Notes: generated from the letters alone by a model not told the origin. Positions 1-11,885 are shown, counted from the first letter of the stretch. The stretch: DNA of 64,000 nucleotides from Penelope pileata (GCA_013396635.1 WBMW01004864.1:7899-71898), one strand, 5' to 3'. Program-made: numbers and translations.

Positions 1-28
1 CCCTTCCCCTTCCCCTTCCCCTTCCCCT
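1..28. repeat. TTCCCC hexamer microsatellite, cut by the window edge
   Basis: About four and a half head-to-tail copies of TTCCCC run from the first base and decay into a C/T-rich stretch at about 40. The array probably continues outside the window, so its true length is unknown. The other strand is G-rich (GGGGAA) and could form a quadruplex. Confidence 0.85.
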
Positions 29-2100
29 CCTTTCTTTTTGCCTGTGTAAAAAATAGCACTGGAAACACCGTGGTTGTCAGCTCCTGAAGTCAGAATCCGA
101 GGGCTCACGCCAGCAAGGTCTCCAAGTATGTTCTTGATTTAATGTCAAAAAAAAATATTGGAAGGGAAGAAGGTTTTTAAGGACTGATTTTCACAGGGGA
201 AAAAATGTGTGTGCTTAAAGGATGTCAGGGAACATTTTGGAGACTTAGTGTTACGGTGAGCCTGGGAGTGGCTCAGGAGGAGCAGTGCTTGGGGACGGGG
301 ATGGCTGCAGCCAAGTGCTGGTGACATCCAGAGGTCCCCACTGGCATTCCATGCTCTGTGCAAGTTCATGCTTAGACATGGGGTGTCTTCCCCTCTGGTT
401 CAGCCCGTGCAATGTTCATGTTCAGCACTAAACATGGCAGCTCCATGACACAATGGGAAATGGGCCATCTGGAGCAGCGCTTGAGAAAGATTTGGGTAGG
501 GTCTGCACTCCATCCCATTGGTTTGCAGTGGTGGAGCATGGTTGGCGCAGGTGATGGGCACACAGCTGCTGCCCACCCCAGAGGAAGCAAAGGGACCAGA
601 CCAGCACCCTCAGGCTGGAGCTGCCCCATGCCCTGGGGGTGCACAGAAATGGGGGATAGGCCCTGCAGCCCCGGGTCCGTGGGTGTGTTGGCTTGGCAGG
701 GTGTTTGGGTGTTGCCTGAGTTAATGCATGGAGCGCGCGTGCCTCTCCCGCGGGTGTTTATGCATGCAAAGACGTGCCTGCTGGGGAAGGAGTGGAAGGC
801 TTGTGATTTATCATTGCTCCGTAATGGGTGCCATGCTTCTAGTGAAAGAGGTCAGCCTCCCTGCGCGATACCAAACCCCCTCCTTATTAACGTCCTGTTA
901 GAGCTAATGGCTTGGGGTAGGGCAAGCAGGTCTTACAAGGAGGGCATTAGAGAGCAGCACTACTTGGAAGGGAAGCCAAAGAATTTACAGCAATATTTAC
1001 ACAGAGGCTCTCCCCAGAGATAAGGAGGTACACAGTCGCCCAGCAGATAAGCAGAGCTGTGGGACGAGACGCAGAAGGCACTGTTGTCTGTGCATCCTGA
1101 AGTTCAGTGGGACTGAAAGGCAGAGCTGTGCGGTGCAGAAGAAGGGGATGTGGTTGGGACCACACGTACCAGCTGGGACCCGGTGTCTGTGGGTACGGAT
1201 ACAGCAGTAGTTCAGTGCCTGGGAGCGAGGAACGGGGCCAGCAGAACTCTGTCATGCTCCTAACCCTATCCCTAAGCCTTGGTTTGAGGGGGTGAATTAA
1301 CACTTTAGTGAATGCCATTGCTCATCGTAGTGAAGATGGGGAGATCTGGGCTGGGTGAACGTCCCGTGGCAGCTGCTGTCTGTCCTGCCCACCATGTGCT
1401 TTGCGAGTTGCAGGCTAAGTGAGAGCTGGTCCTACAGCATGTTACACTGGTACCTCCCAGCCCTGGTTCAGAGCCCTACTGGCTGCTGTGTCCTGGGGAC
1501 ACAGGGACCTGTCCCACAGGCTGGAGGAAAGGGGTAGACCTGCTTCATCCAGCAAAACCTGCTGAGGACAACAGGAGTTTCACTCATTTCTTCCCCCATT
1601 AACAGCGCTGGGCTTTGGATCCAGCCATGTCTGCAACAGAGAAACCCAATAGCCCCAGTGCAGCGATCCATAATGAGGCAGCCCCATCTGCTCCGTGCCT
1701 CTTCCTCCATCCCCAGCAGCCTTTCTGTGCCTCCAGTTTCCCTCCCAGCCCCAAATAACCCATGGCCACCACTCATCCTGCACTCGGCCGCATCTCCGCA
1801 CCGCCGTCCTCCCCAGCCCCTAACAGCACTCGGCCACCGATCTCCAAGCACGTCATCCATCACTTGACTAGCACATTATTTATTTACCATGGGGGAGAGA
1901 AGGGAGTTGAGTTGTCTGGAGAATGTATTAAATTTTCATTTGTTCTCATTGATTCCTGAAAGGAAATGCTGAGTTATGCCATCAGGGTGGACTGGTTACG
2001 GTGTGGAGTGTCTACTACACAGGGGCACTGGTTGGGAAATGGGGACAGAGTTAAAGTTGTTTGGAATATTCAGAGTAGAGCAATGGTGACCATTTAGCTA
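29..2100. other. Gene-free stretch, nothing recognised
   Basis: Mixed-composition DNA. The longest open frame (412-1023, plus) has no recognisable domain and overlaps open frames on the other strand. I see no repeat family, CNE-like island or convincing exon here. Confidence 0.6.
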
Positions 2101-2156
2101 AGCCTTGTGAAATGGATCCAAGTGTATTTTCTCTGCTTTTCTTCCTCTCTGCTGCA

Positions 2157-2449
2157 GCTACTTGCCCAGATAGGTGCTAGACTCTTGCTGATTTCCCTCA
2201 CCATATGGGATGTGCGCGGTGCCGCTTCCTCCTGGCTGTGGGGCGAGTGGCTGGCGCTCACGGGGTTCTGCACCAGCTCCGAAACTCCGTGTACGTGTGT
2301 GGGAACAGCTCCTGGCTGGGGCTCATCTCCCTCCATCTTCAGGAGCTGCTCGGCCTCTTTCAGCACATCCCGTTCTGTTCGGAGACAGCTACCTTGAGCA
2401 TCTCTGCTCCAGGTGTGGCTGCTTTCTCTCCTCCTGAATTTCAACTACG
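2157..2449 (+). other. Exon-like block, stop-depleted in several frames
   Basis: A long pyrimidine-rich tract (about 2127-2154) ends in a CAG acceptor at 2156. About 290 bp later there is an ACG|GTAGGT donor-like site at 2449/2450. All three plus frames and one minus frame (2094-2444) are almost free of stops across the block, so no frame is singled out. None of the translations is recognised. It could be an exon of a non-coding transcript, an old degraded coding insertion, or a chance GC-rich stretch. Confidence 0.2.
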
Positions 2450-2940
2450 GTAGGTAGCACATTATGGCAAATCTTCCTATTTTTTTTTTTTTAAATGTAT
2501 ACCAATAACATAAGTTGTGCAAAAATGCTGACTTTTGACTCTGTGTCATCCAAGACCTACTCATCTTTCTTCCCCAGCCAGAGCTGCATCCCAGCCAGAA
2601 GGGTTGATTATGGGTCGGGTTCTCCATGCTTTGAAGCCCACCAAGGGCTGTCTTGGACTCTCAGCTGGGGACTGACTTACACTACTTCATTTTGCACTAG
2701 TTTCCTATCAGGTTCAGTTGGAAATGATGTTTAATCCCAATCAGACGCAAGGGTCGGCCTGCTCCCAGAGCATGTCTGTGATGGAAATGGTGCAACCTTC
2801 TCATGTGAACAAGACAGTGAAGCATTTGTCCCTGAGGAGAGTTCTTGTGGTTGGCATTTTTAAGGACAGACGATCAAAAACCCAGGTTTTTCTGCATTGA
2901 AATGGAAACCTGTCCATCATGATGTCATGAAGTCTTCACT

Positions 2941-3120
2941 CAGTGGGCGGTGAGGCCCTGGCACTGCCCAGAGCTGTGGGTGCCCCATCCCTGGAGGTGC
3001 CCAAGGCCATGGGTGGGCCCTGGGCAGCCTGAGCTGAGGGGCACCCAGCCCACAGCATTGGGGTTGCAGCTGAGTGAGCATTAAGGTCTCTTCCAACCCA
3101 ACCATTCTATGATTCTGTGT
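2941..3120 (+). mobile_element. CR1 LINE fragment, 3' end, sense
   Basis: The sequence follows the CR1 3' region: a 'gtgaggccctggcactgccc' start, 'tgccccatccctggaggtg', and the terminal block 'ttccaacccaaccattctat' plus gattctgtg. It is a 5'-truncated non-LTR retrotransposon copy of about 180 bp. It retains no reverse transcriptase region and cannot move by itself. Confidence 0.9.
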
Positions 3121-3780
3121 CCTAGGAGCATGGAGTGGAGAAGGCCTCATCTCAGAAGAGGTTGCCGGCTCCTCTGGCCCCTCCAGCCCTGCTCTCTGCC
3201 TCCTGGCACTGAGTCTCCTGAATTCAGGGAAAAGCAGTGCGGAAGGGGGGTGGTTTCACTCGGGTTTTATTTGTGCAGTCTGGAGGATAATCAGGGGTCC
3301 TCGAGTTTCTGTGGGAGTTGAAAGAAAGGACAGCGCAAACTGGCACCGTTCCCAGTCCAAAATGTTTTTACTAATTGCATGCAACCTTCCTTACAAGAGA
3401 GAGAGACTGCAAATACCACAGGCAGTTTAATTACCACTGCTGGTTCACATTGATCTTATTTATGCTGCTCCCGGTGCTGTGTGTGCAGGGTAGCAACGGG
3501 CTGCGCGGGGAATTGCTGGGGTGGAGGGGGGGATCCATGCCTGTTCATTTTGGGTGTGGGGTCGAAAAGACATCACCATCTGCAGCTGGTGTGTGGGGCA
3601 GCCCCAAATAGCCCGGTGTGGGTGGGACGAGGATGAGGATGGGCGCAGGGGATGCACATTGCAGTGGGACCGATGCCACCAGGCTGACTCGTTGTTGTGT
3701 GACCAAATCACTGGTGAAACTCTGAGCCCTGGAGGCGAGGGGCATCCCCTTTGCTAACCTTCCCCTCCTTGTTTCCTCCC
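3121..3780. other. Gene-free stretch, nothing recognised
   Basis: Unremarkable sequence between a CR1 3' end and an exon-like block. The open frames on both strands (3460-3757) overlap and carry no motif that I recognise. Confidence 0.6.
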
Positions 3781-3790
3781 CATCCTGCAG

Positions 3791-4025
3791 CAGGGAGAAG
3801 GCGGCCCGGGAGGAATCCGAGGCGAGCAGGCTGATGGCTGCCGTCCCAGTGCAGGCTCAGCAAATGGGGCCCGTGATGGATGAATGTGCAGGGCAAGAAG
3901 TAATAAAATGGGCCCCAGTCATGTAATCTTCCATTAAAATGAAATGCATACCAGAAATGAGGCATTTCTGCAGCTTGTACCATCTCCCACGGAAGATCAT
4001 GAATAAAAGAGGCAAGTGTACTGTT
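3791..4025 (+). other. Exon-like block with poly(A) signal, overlapping a CNE candidate
   Basis: A T/C-rich tract (about 3759-3787) ends in CTGCAG at 3790, a good 3' splice site. From 3792 one frame stays open for 44 codons to TAA at 3924-3926. It begins REKAAREESEASRL and is Ala/Glu/Gln-rich. AATAAA signals lie at 3902-3907 and 4002-4007. It could be a terminal exon, coding or not. I do not recognise the peptide, and the open frame is short enough to be chance. Confidence 0.25.
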
Positions 4026-4140
4026 GACAGATGCCGGCATGCATAAAGGACAGTTCCTATAAAGGCAAAGCCCCGGCTAACAGATGGACTAAAGATGTGA
4101 GATGCAGGAAGATTTACCAGTCTAAATAATTCAAGGGAAT
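3900..4140. promoter_or_regulatory. CNE candidate (AT-rich island)
   Basis: An AT-rich island in GC-richer DNA with ATTAAAATGAAATGCATA and CATGAATAAAAGAGG. It has few CpGs and no simple repeat. This is the pattern expected of a conserved distal enhancer. The call rests on composition and short motifs only, and an alignment to other amniotes would decide it. Confidence 0.3.
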
Positions 4141-4755
4141 GTCGTATGGGGAGGCAGTGCTGGAGAGGGGAGCCGGCAGAAGGTACAGATGGAAAGGCAG
4201 GCCAGGCCTTTCCCACAAACCCATTAAGAACGTCGCCTGTCTGAGTGACAGTATGTCGCACGAGGCACCGGCAGAGAGGGGTGGGTTTGCCTCCAGCACT
4301 CCTTCTGCAAGGTCAGGAGAAGAGGCAATCTCGGAGGCTGCAACTTTTGGAGGGCACGCGTCGCCTCCTGCAAGGCTGCTTTTCTCCCACCCTGGGGTGA
4401 GCAGGAGGATGGGGGTGATGCCACAGCTGTGGGTGTAAAAGTGTGCAGCTCCCGGTGCTCCTCTCTGCCCTGCTCAGGTCAGCGTGGTCCTTTTGCTTTC
4501 CGGGTTCTTGGGAGGGTGCGTGGGGGTCATTCCGGTGCTGGGTGCCCTGCACCCATGCTGTAGGAGCCCTTGAGCCCCATCTGCCTGCGGGAGGTGGGCA
4601 GGAGCGTGAGGGGACACTTGGCACGGCAAGCAGAAGGGGTGCTGGATGGGGCTTTGGGAATGAAACAGCCCCAAACTGCTGATTGAGAGCTCCAGACCCA
4701 ACCCTTAAATCCAGACCCTGAGAAACCTGGGGCAGATGCTGGGATGGATGGATGG

Positions 4756-4967
4756 CTCCTGGACATAAGGGAAAAGTTGTTTATGCTAAGGGTGGTGAAG
4801 CACTGCACAGTGCCCAGAGAGGTGGTGGTGCCCATCCCTGGGGACACTCAGGTCAGGCTGGGGGGCTCTGAGCACCTGATGGAGTGTGGGTGTCCCTGTG
4901 CACTGCAGGGAGTGGGAGCAGATGGCCTTCATGGGTCCCTTCCAACTCAAACTGTTCTGTGATTCTA
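4756..4967 (+). mobile_element. CR1 LINE fragment, 3' end, sense (copy A of a pair)
   Basis: CR1 3' sequence running from 'aaaagttgtttatgctaagg' through 'gtgcccagagaggtggtggt' to 'ttctgtgattcta'. A core of about 120 bp is almost identical to the copy at 50966-51220, so both belong to one relatively young subfamily. It is heavily 5'-truncated with no coding capacity. Confidence 0.93.
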
Positions 4968-5499
4968 GGTGATGTGGGGACCTGAAACCGGCCGCAGCTC
5001 TGCACTGCAGATCCCATCCCTGGGGGTGTTTGTTCTATTCTATGACTCTGCTATGAGTTGGTCATGTTTGTGCTGTGCCTGAACGTGATCCCACAGGGAC
5101 TGGGTGGCCCCGCAGGTGCCTGGTGTTGGTGGAGAGGGGCTGCTGATGGGCACGGGGCGGCTCGGCTGCACGTGGGGCTTCCACAGCTGGAAATGGGAGT
5201 TGGTCTCCTCTACCAAGTTGGATCCCTTGGTGTGACCCAGCGATGCCAGGGCAGTGGGAGCCAGAAAAATGGTGTAGGCATGCCAGAAGGGTCTTGGCAG
5301 TGTGGGATGCAGGGAAGCAGCACTGGGCACGCTGCTCATCCCCCCTGGGGGTGCCCTGGACCCCTCTCCCCTTGCACCAAGGGGAGCCCAGGGCTTGCTG
5401 GGTGAACACGAGGCATTTTGGGAGAAGGATGGAGATAAAGGGCAAGATGCAGAGGGTTAGATAGAAGTCAGCGGCAGCTGCTTGGCAGAGATTGTGCGT

Positions 5500-5670
5500 G
5501 CTCTCTGCTCGGCGAGGACGCCTTCCCCGGGCTCGTCAGCCGTCTGCAGCGCGGCGATTAATCATTGGTGTCAGAATCCCTAATCCTATTCAATGGAAAA
5601 CAAACAGCGCGGCATCCAGCCCTGTGCTGAGCCCAAGCAATTAGCATGTTTACATGGACTGGGAAAGCTC
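5500..5670. promoter_or_regulatory. CNE candidate with K50 homeodomain sites
   Basis: Contains the palindrome GATTAATC at 5556-5563 and TAATCC at 5581-5586, both typical of K50 (OTX/PITX/GSC-type) homeodomain binding. AT-rich AGCAATTAGCATGTTTACAT follows. Flanking DNA is much more GC-rich. Confidence 0.33.
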
Positions 5671-5679
5671 AACAAAGAG

Positions 5680-6340
5680 TGGCCAACGGGGGCCATGGGA
5701 AATGAACCCTTGTCAGCCCGTGATCTTGGAAAGCCCCAGGATCCCTGGGCTCTGGCGAAGGCTTGGGCTTGGGAGTGTGGTTTGAAGGGGTTGAGTGCAG
5801 CTGTTTGCTACCAAAAATGATTTTTCTTGGTTGGGGCTCATTGAGTCAGCGGTGGAAAAAGCAGCAGCCAAGGGTTTTGCAATTCCAGCAAAGGAAATCC
5901 CGTCGCCAGGCCCTCATCTCTGCACCTGCCCCTCTCCAACCACATCGGTGGAGCTACATCTCCCTGGGTGAATTGGGTTTGGGTAGGACCTGGTGTATGG
6001 GGGCTGGGGGCCAGCGAGGAGGTTTGGGAGAAGTGTAACACAGCTTTATGGAACTGGGCGCTGCAAACACAGTTTCTCAGTGAAACAGACAGCAAACAGC
6101 AAGCACGAGGAGCAAAACACAGCTACGTTTCTGTAGGACCTACCGGAAGCTGGGTGATAGCTTAAGTATGCAGCAAATGGGAAAAATAAGAGTTCACATT
6201 TAAGTTTCAAGTGCAGCTTCGGTGCTCAGGAGGCTGGGTCTGAGACAGCCCTCAGAAGCACTTGATTCCTCTCGAAATGAAGGGGCACTGCTGGGCATGC
6301 TGCTCTCCTGCTGCCCTCCCAGAAATACATCTGATTTTGG
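5680..6340. other. Gene-free stretch, nothing recognised
   Basis: Low-information sequence with short overlapping open frames. No repeat family, exon or motif cluster was identified. Confidence 0.55.
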
Positions 6341-6354
6341 GGGGTGGAAACGAA

Positions 6355-6610
6355 GAGGATTGATTCAAATAAAAATGTATTTGTATGAGAAAAATTATTT
6401 CCTTCCATGAGAAAACACATAGTTTGAGGCAAATTTATGGCTTTGGCCTGGTCATTAATATCTGGTTGTCAAAAAGTATTGGTTTGAACAAAAATATGTT
6501 GTAATAAAAATGCATTGTTTTGAAGAAATTTATTGTCCCCATGAAAACCTATTCAATTCAGAAAGATATGTTGATTTCAATGAAAATCTATTTGTTTTAA
6601 GAGACAGAAG
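6355..6610. repeat. AT-rich block with degenerate internal duplication
   Basis: An AT-rich stretch in which phrases recur in diverged form. ATTGATTCAAATAAAAATGT (6359) resembles ATTGGTTTGAACAAAAATAT (6478). A phrase around CCATGAGAAAACACATA (about 6406) resembles CCCCATGAAAACCTATT (about 6537). This suggests an old tandem duplication with a period near 120-140 bp. I do not recognise the family. Confidence 0.4.
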
Positions 6611-7289
6611 TTGCATTCAGCTGAGAGCCAGGGGCTTCTCTCAGTAAAGGAAGGTAGGAGGTGCAAGGTGTAAGGGTTTCTCCTTCACATAGGATGTGAA
6701 AAAGGGGAAATGTTGGGTGTGCAGAGACTGGGCTCGAAGCAATCAGCTTGTTTGGGCGAGGACCGCTAATGGGAATTTGGATTCTTGTGGAAGCAACCCC
6801 CTGTCAGGTTTTCTCTCCGTTTGCAGGCTGGCAGTCCTCTCTGAAGCCTCTCCTTGCCTTTATTGGAAAAGAAAGTGAATGCACGAGCATGCTGGTGTAA
6901 GGAATCGTAGAATCATACGGAGAAGCAGAGCAGCAGCGTGTGGGCCCTGCTTCGTGGGGTGATGTCGGGCCGGCAGCGCTTGCACGAGTTGCAGGTACAG
7001 GTTCCTGTACTGTGATAACACCTCCAGCTTTGCAATCCCTGTGTGAGGGCTTGCAAACCACGGGTGCTGTGCCACCACACAGCCTGTGCCATGGCTCTGG
7101 GAAGGGGACAGAGACCTGGTGAGACCCCAGTGCTGCGGGTGACGTTTGGGGACCCCTTTGGGCTAAGGGGAATCGTGTGGGTTTCATCTCCCAGCCCTGC
7201 TGTGCTGTCAGCCCAAGGTGGGGCTGAGGGGCTTTGCTGTTCTGCCTAAGCCTCTCCCTGCCAGTGGGGACCGGGCAAAATTCACTCTG

Positions 7290-7750
7290 AGCTCAAAAGC
7301 CATAATGCCACTTTAGCTGGGATTATGAGAGGAGCCGCCGCGGCATCACCTGAAATCCACCTCCCGGTGCCTCCGTTCAAAACAATCAGCCCGTGTTTGC
7401 AGTGGGCTTTTTCTTTCATTATGCTCCAACTCTGCTATTTAATCAGCTTCTTCCTTCCTCTGTTTGTACAAGGCATCGCTAGCCCATATTAAAGGGGGAA
7501 GGGAAGGCACAGGATAAAATAAAATCGCCTACCCAAGAAATGTCACTGCCGCAGTGTTATCCCCTCCCTGCCAACACGCGCTCGGGCTCTGGTGTCAATG
7601 GAAAGGTTGCCTCTGATTAATATTAATAAAGAATTAGGGCTGTGTTTGTCATGATCACCTCGTTTGGTGTTGCTCTGCGTGGCCGGTGAAAGCGGAGGAA
7701 GGAAGGGAAGAGGTCTGAGTGGCATCCATTAATCATTTCATCAGGAAGGA
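7290..7750. promoter_or_regulatory. CNE candidate
   Basis: Alternating AT-rich phrases (CATTATGCTCC, CTATTTAATCAGC, GATTAATATTAATAAAG, CATTAATCATTTCATC) spread over about 450 bp, with no repeat signature and no convincing open frame. It may be two elements, at 7290-7500 and 7600-7750. Confidence 0.35.
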
Positions 7751-7759
7751 GTTCAAAGC

Positions 7760-8840
7760 AGAGCTCTGCCTTAACAAGGGCTGCAGGCAGGCATGGGGCT
7801 GCGCTTGTCCGAACGTCCCTCCTCACGTCTCTGACCTCCCACCTAGTCAGCTGCTAAGATGCTTCTAGGATCTGGGGTGTTTTGATGCCCAAATGTGGGC
7901 TGCCATCGTCTCAGATGGTCCAAGGTAATGCATGAAAACCTGTTGTAGGTCTGCCATTGGTACCTAGAGAATGGTTAGAAAACTGACAAATGGCTCTGGA
8001 TCATTGAAGAACACCTCTGGTTCCTCTTTGATTTGAGAAACTGAAGAAATAGTGATGAGACCAATGTTTGAGCAGCTGGGTTTTTCTCTCTTTCTCAGGC
8101 AGTAACCCCTCTCCTTCATGCTGAGATGCAAACCTCCTCAGGACAAGGACTTGTGCTTTGTCTGCAGGTGAAAGGTGGCCAGGAGCTGGGCAGTGCTCGT
8201 GAGACAGTGATCACGGGAACTCTTGGATTAAGCCAGGAAGGTGTGTTCCGTCTCCAAGACAAGTGCAGCAGGGACACAACTGAACTGAACATTGGTATTC
8301 AGTCTAAGATTGCTCCTTGACTTCCAAAAGGTGACTTCTCCCACCATAAAATAGGCGACCAAGTTGGAGGACCCCGTGTACCCTTTCTCCATGGACTGGA
8401 AGGATCATTATAGACAAAGATAAGCAGATGGTAGATGGCTCGAGTTCAGTTGCCTGAATCCCATCAGCAGCATATTTACAGAATTTCTGTAGAAGACCTG
8501 AGCTGTCTTTGGCACACAGTGTGGTCAGGAACGCAAGGATGAGTGCTGTAGGTGTTCAGGTTATCCATTCAGGCAGTACCCAGGTCAGTGCTGGTTGGTG
8601 CTAGCATAAGGGTCTAACATGGACAATCTATCTAGACTTTTAGCAATATTTTGTTTCTTTAACATGTGGAGATTCCCGTACATCTTGGCTTGGTTAAATG
8701 CATCTGTATGAGTCCAGGACTGGTCTGTGCTTTTCTTCTGTCCTGTACTTTATGGACACAAGGCAAGAAATGCACCATACATCTTGCAAAGGGTCTTTGT
8801 ATTAAGAATTCACAGCTCAACCTTCTTCTTGCTCCCCTTT
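7760..8840. other. Gene-free stretch with one short exon-like segment
   Basis: No gene is recognised. A pyrimidine-rich acceptor ends at 8098 and a CAG|GTGAAAG donor follows at 8167/8168, enclosing 69 bp. Pairs of this kind arise often by chance, so it is only noted. Confidence 0.45.
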
Positions 8841-8849
8841 CCTTCTTTT

Positions 8850-9145
8850 CGTTTGAGGATGCTATTTATTATTCAAATGTGGGAAGAGTCGAGCCAAGTG
8901 GTGCATTGCTCTCATTAATTATTCTCTGGGATTAAGGAATCAGTTAAAACCATATCTGCCTTAATCCTGTTTTATTAATTTTATATTCTTGGCAAAAAAG
9001 AAGGAAAACAACAACCCCCCACCCTCTTTACAAAGGGATCATGCAGCTTTCTGCTGGGACCCTGAGAGCAGGAGGTCTCTGGTGTTCCATGGATGCTCTT
9101 CGTTTTAATTTGATAAAATAAATTAGCACAGGATTAAGAGCCTTC
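8850..9145. promoter_or_regulatory. CNE candidate
   Basis: TATTTATTATTCAAATG, CTCATTAATTATTCTC and TTTTATTAATTTTATATTC lie within 130 bp. A second AT-rich piece (TTTTAATTTGATAAAATAAA) is at about 9103-9125. TAAT-core sites are dense compared with both flanks. Confidence 0.35.
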
Positions 9146-9149
9146 CTGC

Positions 9150-11560
9150 GTGGGCCTGCAGCATGGCTCAGCTGTGGTTGCCACCTTAAGGGGAGGCATT
9201 AAGCATCGTTTTGGTTGCACAGAGGTGAAATGTGAGAGCCTTGGCCACTTTGTTGCTGGGGAAGAGAGCTTTCCTTTCAATGACAGCACATCTTGCAGCC
9301 TTTCTTCCCCAATGGGCTGCTGTAAGGGGCTGCTTTCTGCCAGGGACAAGTTGTGTGTTGGATGAGGCAGTGCCTGTTCAGATGCACGCACAAACTTCAT
9401 TGCTGGGAGTGAAGATTTGGGCTGGGAAAGGGCAGATGGGGAATGGGAATATAGAAGGGAGACTTTTGGAGGTTTCTGCATGGCAGAGGTGCTCCAGCTG
9501 ATGCATTGGGACCTTTGTGATTCTTCTGGCATGAGAAGTGGGGAGACCAGGCTGCACGGGAGCAACCTGTGGCTGCAGTGATGGCTTAGTAGCCTCCAGA
9601 CTGCTTGTTTTCTGTGGCTGTCAGCAGAGAAAGGCCAGTGGTCATCTGTGCCCACATGACTTGTTCCTTGGATGCAAGGGAACTTGCACTGGATTTCCAC
9701 AAGCAGTATGGAAGCAGTCGCAGAAGGGCTGGGACTTGCAAGGCTCAAGGAGCTGGGAGTGCTGGGCTCAGTGTCTTGAGGCTTGCACTGAGCTGCACAA
9801 TGTGGAAGCATCTGGTCCCTCAACCAAATGAAACTTTGTAGGTGATGTTTGGGAAATCCCTGCTATCGCTCCACTTAAACTGGAATTGATAGGACAGAGC
9901 TCAGAGCTCTGCAGTGGAGAAAATGGGGCCAGTGAAATAGGTTGCATCAAGAAACAAGCAAAAAAATCCCCAAAAATGAGGACAACAGCAACAACAAAAC
10001 GGCTATGATGCCTGCATAGCTGATACTTTCTTGTCCTGCTCTTGTCTTGAAGTTGAAGATGACATCACCTAGCACTGAGCTGGTTGCTGGGGATGCGATA
10101 CTATTTACCTTTACTCTTTGATTAAGGAAAGCTTTTACAGCAGAATTGTGCCTGAAAAATTGCCAAGTGTTTTCTCCCTGGAGAGGCTTTCTTGTTTCCA
10201 ATAATGACATGACTTAGAAATGAGTCTGCAGCTACGTCAGCTGGGCAGGGTTGCAATGTCCTTTGCCATAGGAACAGATCTTTGGTCCACCTGCAGCTTT
10301 ACTGGGGTGGATTAACAGGTGTTGGCAGATAAACGTCCTTATGTCCCATAGCCTTGGGGTCACTTCTGAAAGCTAATCTTTCTTTTGAAGGTGTCTTTGA
10401 CTCAGGTGGTCTCACCTGAACACCTTTGCTGCAGAATAGAGGGACACCCCAAAAGTCACTGGGGTTTGCTTTTGAGGCTTTTTGTTATGGAAATTCCCAC
10501 CATTCCAGCCATCTGAGGAGTGCAGAGATTTTTGTAAAGTAACTTCTTTTAGTACTTAATCATAAAAGAAAGCAGAGGCTGTCAGAAGCTGCAATGACAC
10601 AAGTAACAGCAAAACACCTTCAGGACCGTGTTTGTTAAAGATCCCAAATCTATTTCTCCTGTCTTTTCTGTTCCAATTAGAGACTGCTTTTCTCCTGCAG
10701 TGTATCTGCTGTGTTTTCATGTTTGTGAAAATTCACTAGGTAGCCAGGAAGTTAATTCCTATAAAAATACATGGTAGCAAAAAATACAGGGTTGCATTGG
10801 AGGAAAGATATAAAGCATATGGCCTCGTTTGTTTTATACAGTCTAGGAACAACTTCCTAACTTGCTGTGTTAGGAGGAGGCAGCTCCTTGTTCGTGGAGC
10901 AGGCAGGGGGTGAGAGGATACCTCATTCCCAGGCATGGGGATTCCACTGTGAGCACAGCCTGATGTCCCACATGTGCTAAGGTACGAATAAGATTCAGGC
11001 AGGATTTCATGGCTTGATCATTCTGTACACTATGGAAAGCCACTGGGAACCAGCAAGGTGCCATGCTAGCATCAGGTAAATCTTGTCTTATCTCAGGCTG
11101 AGAGCCCCAAAACTGGACAGATGGTGGGGTGGGACACATGGAGCTGGCTGGAGGCAAATGGTGCTCTGAGCCTTAGGAAATGTGGGAGAACCCTCCTAGT
11201 GACGTCAATGAAAAGCTGAGTTAGGCTTTATCCCCCTCCTGAAATCCAGTGTTGGCTGGGATGAGCTTTTGCAGTAGTGTTTGGGTGGAAAATCTCATCA
11301 TGCACTGATGCCTGGGTAAGCTTGTCCTGGTTGGGTTGGAGGAGCCTTCCCTCTTGTTGGGGACATGCTGTGGCAGGGCTGGACCAGCCTTCCACCTCCT
11401 TGGGGACACAAACCAAAGAAGGGTGTGGGCTGTGAGCACTACTGGAGTCAGCCTCAGCAGTCATTTGCTTTGGAAAAAAAAAAGCTGAGGAAAAGCCAAA
11501 AAGACATTAATAAAGATTTCAGACAGCATTCTGCGGGTGCCCCAGTGGTGGCTTGATCTT
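9150..11560. other. Gene-free stretch, no supported gene
   Basis: A minus-strand open frame of 229 codons (9134-9823) has no recognisable domain and is Ser/Pro-rich. It overlaps open plus frames and is judged spurious. AT-rich sequence at 10460-10740 (for example TTTTAGTACTTAATCATAAA) is a weak CNE candidate. A short phrase at 11096-11121 resembles antisense CR1 internal sequence but is too short to call. Confidence 0.5.
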
Positions 11561-11569
11561 GTTCCCAAT

Positions 11570-11885
11570 CTTTTGGGTGAAAGACCTCTTTTAAGTTAAT
11601 TTGCATTGTGAAGCATCACTGATGCTCTGGTGAAGGAGACCTCGCACAGCCACGCACAAGGCAAGCCAAAAAAACAAAGGCGTGTATTTCAGATTTGAGG
11701 TAGGAATTATATACACTTAGAGTCATGAACTCTGGGTAATAATTGAAAGGTCAGATTGATGAGAGCAGCCTCCGAGATACGATTTCTATGACAGCTTGAT
11801 GGATGCCCCACTATCAAGGTGTGCTTTTAATCATAATCTCATTACTCTACTTCTTATGGTTCGACTCACCTAAACTCATGGGAGG
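11570..11885. promoter_or_regulatory. CNE candidate
   Basis: AT-rich stretches AAGTTAATTTGCATTGTG, GGTAATAATTGAAAGG and TTTTAATCATAATCTCATTA lie in about 300 bp, without repeat character. The first contains ATTTGCATT, a near-octamer POU site. Confidence 0.33.

Noticed and set aside
412..1023. 203-codon plus frame
   Set aside because: No domain, overlaps open frames on both strands, no splice or promoter context.
1258..1277. Telomere-like CCTAACCCTATCCCTAA
   Set aside because: Fewer than three units with a mismatch. Too short for an interstitial telomeric repeat and likely chance.
6899..6922. Possible CR1 antisense end (gaatcgtagaatcatacgg)
   Set aside because: Only about 20 bp match and the following sequence does not fit CR1.
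9134..9823. 229-codon minus frame
   Set aside because: Ser/Pro-rich low-information translation, no recognisable family, and overlapping plus frames of similar quality.
11096..11121. Possible antisense CR1 internal piece (ctgagagccccaaaactgga)
   Set aside because: The phrase fits CR1 but neither flank does. Too short to annotate.
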